Assembly (NCBI GenBank): GCA_016297535.1 | Contig: JAEDGL010000021.1 | Location: 1 to 24,045 of the forward strand | DNA from: Clostridia bacterium | GTDB taxonomy: Bacteria > Bacillota > Clostridia > Christensenellales > Aristaeellaceae | Length of the DNA: 24,045 bases | Direction of reading: 5' to 3' | In this document: in pieces, positions 23,572 through 24,045 of the stretch | Numbering within the stretch: position 1 is the first letter of the stretch | Layout: every line of letters starts with the position of its first letter | Made by a program: the position numbers and the translations under genes | The notes under the pieces: model-generated | The model's input: only the letters and a program-made list of their open reading frames with translations | What the model was told of the DNA's origin: nothing | The model's database searches: none

Positions 23572-23850
23572 TCACATTCGTTTTCTCCTGCTGCGGGTTA
23601 CGGGCTCCGTATGCACTCCCGCTGCGCGAAGCACGCTGCGTCCGGCCATGCTCCCACGGGGAGGCATGTATGTATCCAGGGGCTGCTCTGCCGGCCAGTC
23701 CTCCTTGACGGGACGAAACGCGCTCTCCTGTGCTGGAGCGGGCGAGGGACTGTCGAACACGGACAGTGGTATGCTACGGCTTTCCAGTGCGGGCAGTAAC
23801 ACCGCTTCACTTGCCTGCACAGCGGGCTGCATCCATAATCTGTTTTGCAT
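23572..23850 (-). CDS. Small proline-rich hypothetical protein
   Basis: A 92-residue protein that I do not recognise. It starts MQNRLWMQPAVQASEAVLL, has a proline- and serine-rich middle (DSPSPAPAQES), a PLDTYMPPRGSMAGRSVLRAAG segment, and a very basic end (TRSRRKRM). There is no membrane helix and no cysteine. The start is well supported: AAAGGAG lies seven bases before the ATG, and a promoter precedes it. The frame is open for 62 more codons upstream, but that stretch crosses the promoter and the hairpins near the window end, so it is excluded. It is a single-gene unit facing the frameshifted membrane-protein gene. The composition suggests a disordered, possibly nucleic-acid-binding protein; this is only a guess. 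Confidence 0.6.
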   Translation of the reverse strand: MQNRLWMQPAVQASEAVLLPALESRSIPLSVFDSPSPAPAQESAFRPVKEDWPAEQPLDTYMPPRGSMAGRSVLRAAGVHTEPVTRSRRKRM

Positions 23851-23887
23851 GGAAACGCTCCTTTCCGGCGGTTTGTGGGCCTGGTTC

Positions 23888-23916
23888 ATGTTATGCAGGA
23901 AAGGAGAGCGTGTGAA
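23888..23916 (-). promoter_or_regulatory. Promoter of the small proline-rich protein gene
   Basis: On the minus strand: TTCACA (-35, 23911-23916; five of six), a 17-base spacer, and TAACAT (-10, 23888-23893; four of six). It lies about 40 bases before the start codon. Confidence 0.5.
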
Positions 23917-23949
23917 TGGAACGCGGCGGTCTGCGCACCCGTAGAATAA

Positions 23950-23981
23950 AATGTGTCCCAGCCTCCGATGGGAGGCTGGGA
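23950..23981 (-). terminator. Terminator of a leftward gene beyond the right edge
   Basis: A perfect 11-bp stem (TCCCAGCCTCC at 23956-23966 with 23971-23981) around GATG. On the minus strand it is followed by CACATTTTATTCT, a broken T-run. It would end a transcript entering from the right. Confidence 0.6.
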
Positions 23982-23988
23982 ACAGAGC

Positions 23989-24028
23989 GTCGAAAAAGCT
24001 CGCCAGGGGCGATCTTTTCCGCCGGGAA
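23989..24028. repeat. Second copy of the intergenic terminator-hairpin repeat
   Basis: These 40 bases match 3100-3139 at 35 of 40 positions. Both contain the imperfect palindrome of AAAAGCTCGCC type facing GGCGATCTTTT, followed by a GCC-GGAA element. The similarity stops at 24028, and the window ends soon after. Confidence 0.7.
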
Positions 24029-24045
24029 TGCACCATTTGCCTACT

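Noticed and set aside
23916..24045. A plus-strand open frame starting at ATG 23916 after AAGGAG and staying open to the window end
   Set aside because: It would translate through two hairpins and a dispersed repeat; the purine-rich stretch is more simply the complement of the minus-strand promoter region. It is incomplete, so it cannot be fully excluded.
1..24045. tRNA, rRNA, riboswitch, insertion sequence or prophage genes
   Set aside because: I looked in every gap for cloverleaf ends, T-box or common riboswitch cores, transposase motifs and target duplications and found none that I could support. Short or divergent RNA elements could be missed by eye.

Overview
The window looks like chromosomal DNA of a GC-rich, Gram-positive anaerobe of the class Clostridia (Bacillota), probably a gut or other plant-fibre-degrading bacterium. 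The signs are strong AGGAGG-type ribosome binding sites before nearly every gene, extended -10 promoters, a fused RNase PH/RdgB gene, a PepV-type dipeptidase, and many carbohydrate-active enzymes without signal peptides. The species cannot be named from this sequence. No rRNA, tRNA, CRISPR array, phage or insertion sequence was seen.

Layout. (1) 1-3051: a leftward P1-family aminopeptidase faces a rightward pair, RNase PH-RdgB fusion plus a YfcE-type phosphodiesterase, across a 130-bp region with two opposed promoters. (2) 3052-3403: a gene-free stretch packed with consecutive hairpins. (3) 3404-4852: an M20 dipeptidase, convergent with the next operon and separated from it by a long bidirectional terminator. 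(4) 12205 leftward to 4981: a glycan operon of GH9, GH43, inositol-monophosphatase-like and GH2 beta-galactosidase genes, all predicted cytoplasmic. (5) 14371 leftward to 12291: two tandem G3E (CobW/COG0523) GTPases. One has a very histidine-rich metal loop; the other is fused to a YcgQ-type C-terminal domain. This looks like a metal (zinc) homeostasis unit. (6) 14594-15931: a class-C beta-lactamase-fold serine hydrolase. (7) 15932-16410: an AT-richer gap holding an easily missed 55-residue cysteine-rich gene with its own terminator. (8) 20246 leftward to 16411: a hexapeptide acetyltransferase, a heparinase II/III-type polysaccharide lyase and a GH105 unsaturated uronyl hydrolase. (9) 20354-21628: an SLC13/ArsB-type permease. 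(10) 21822-23568: a large polytopic membrane protein (DUF6020-like) broken by a frameshift at a run of seven G. (11) 23572-23850: a small proline-rich hypothetical protein. The window then ends in hairpins related to those at 3.1 kb.

How the genes fit together. Region 4 would finish the breakdown of imported beta-linked plant oligosaccharides inside the cell. In region 8 a lyase would make 4,5-unsaturated uronyl ends, which are the substrate of the GH105 hydrolase. Region 5 would handle metal supply to metalloenzymes; a palindrome resembling the streptococcal AdcR zinc box lies in its leader. No sugar transporter or dedicated regulator lies beside either glycan cluster, so uptake and control must be encoded elsewhere. 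All functions are inferred by reading motifs; no database search was run.
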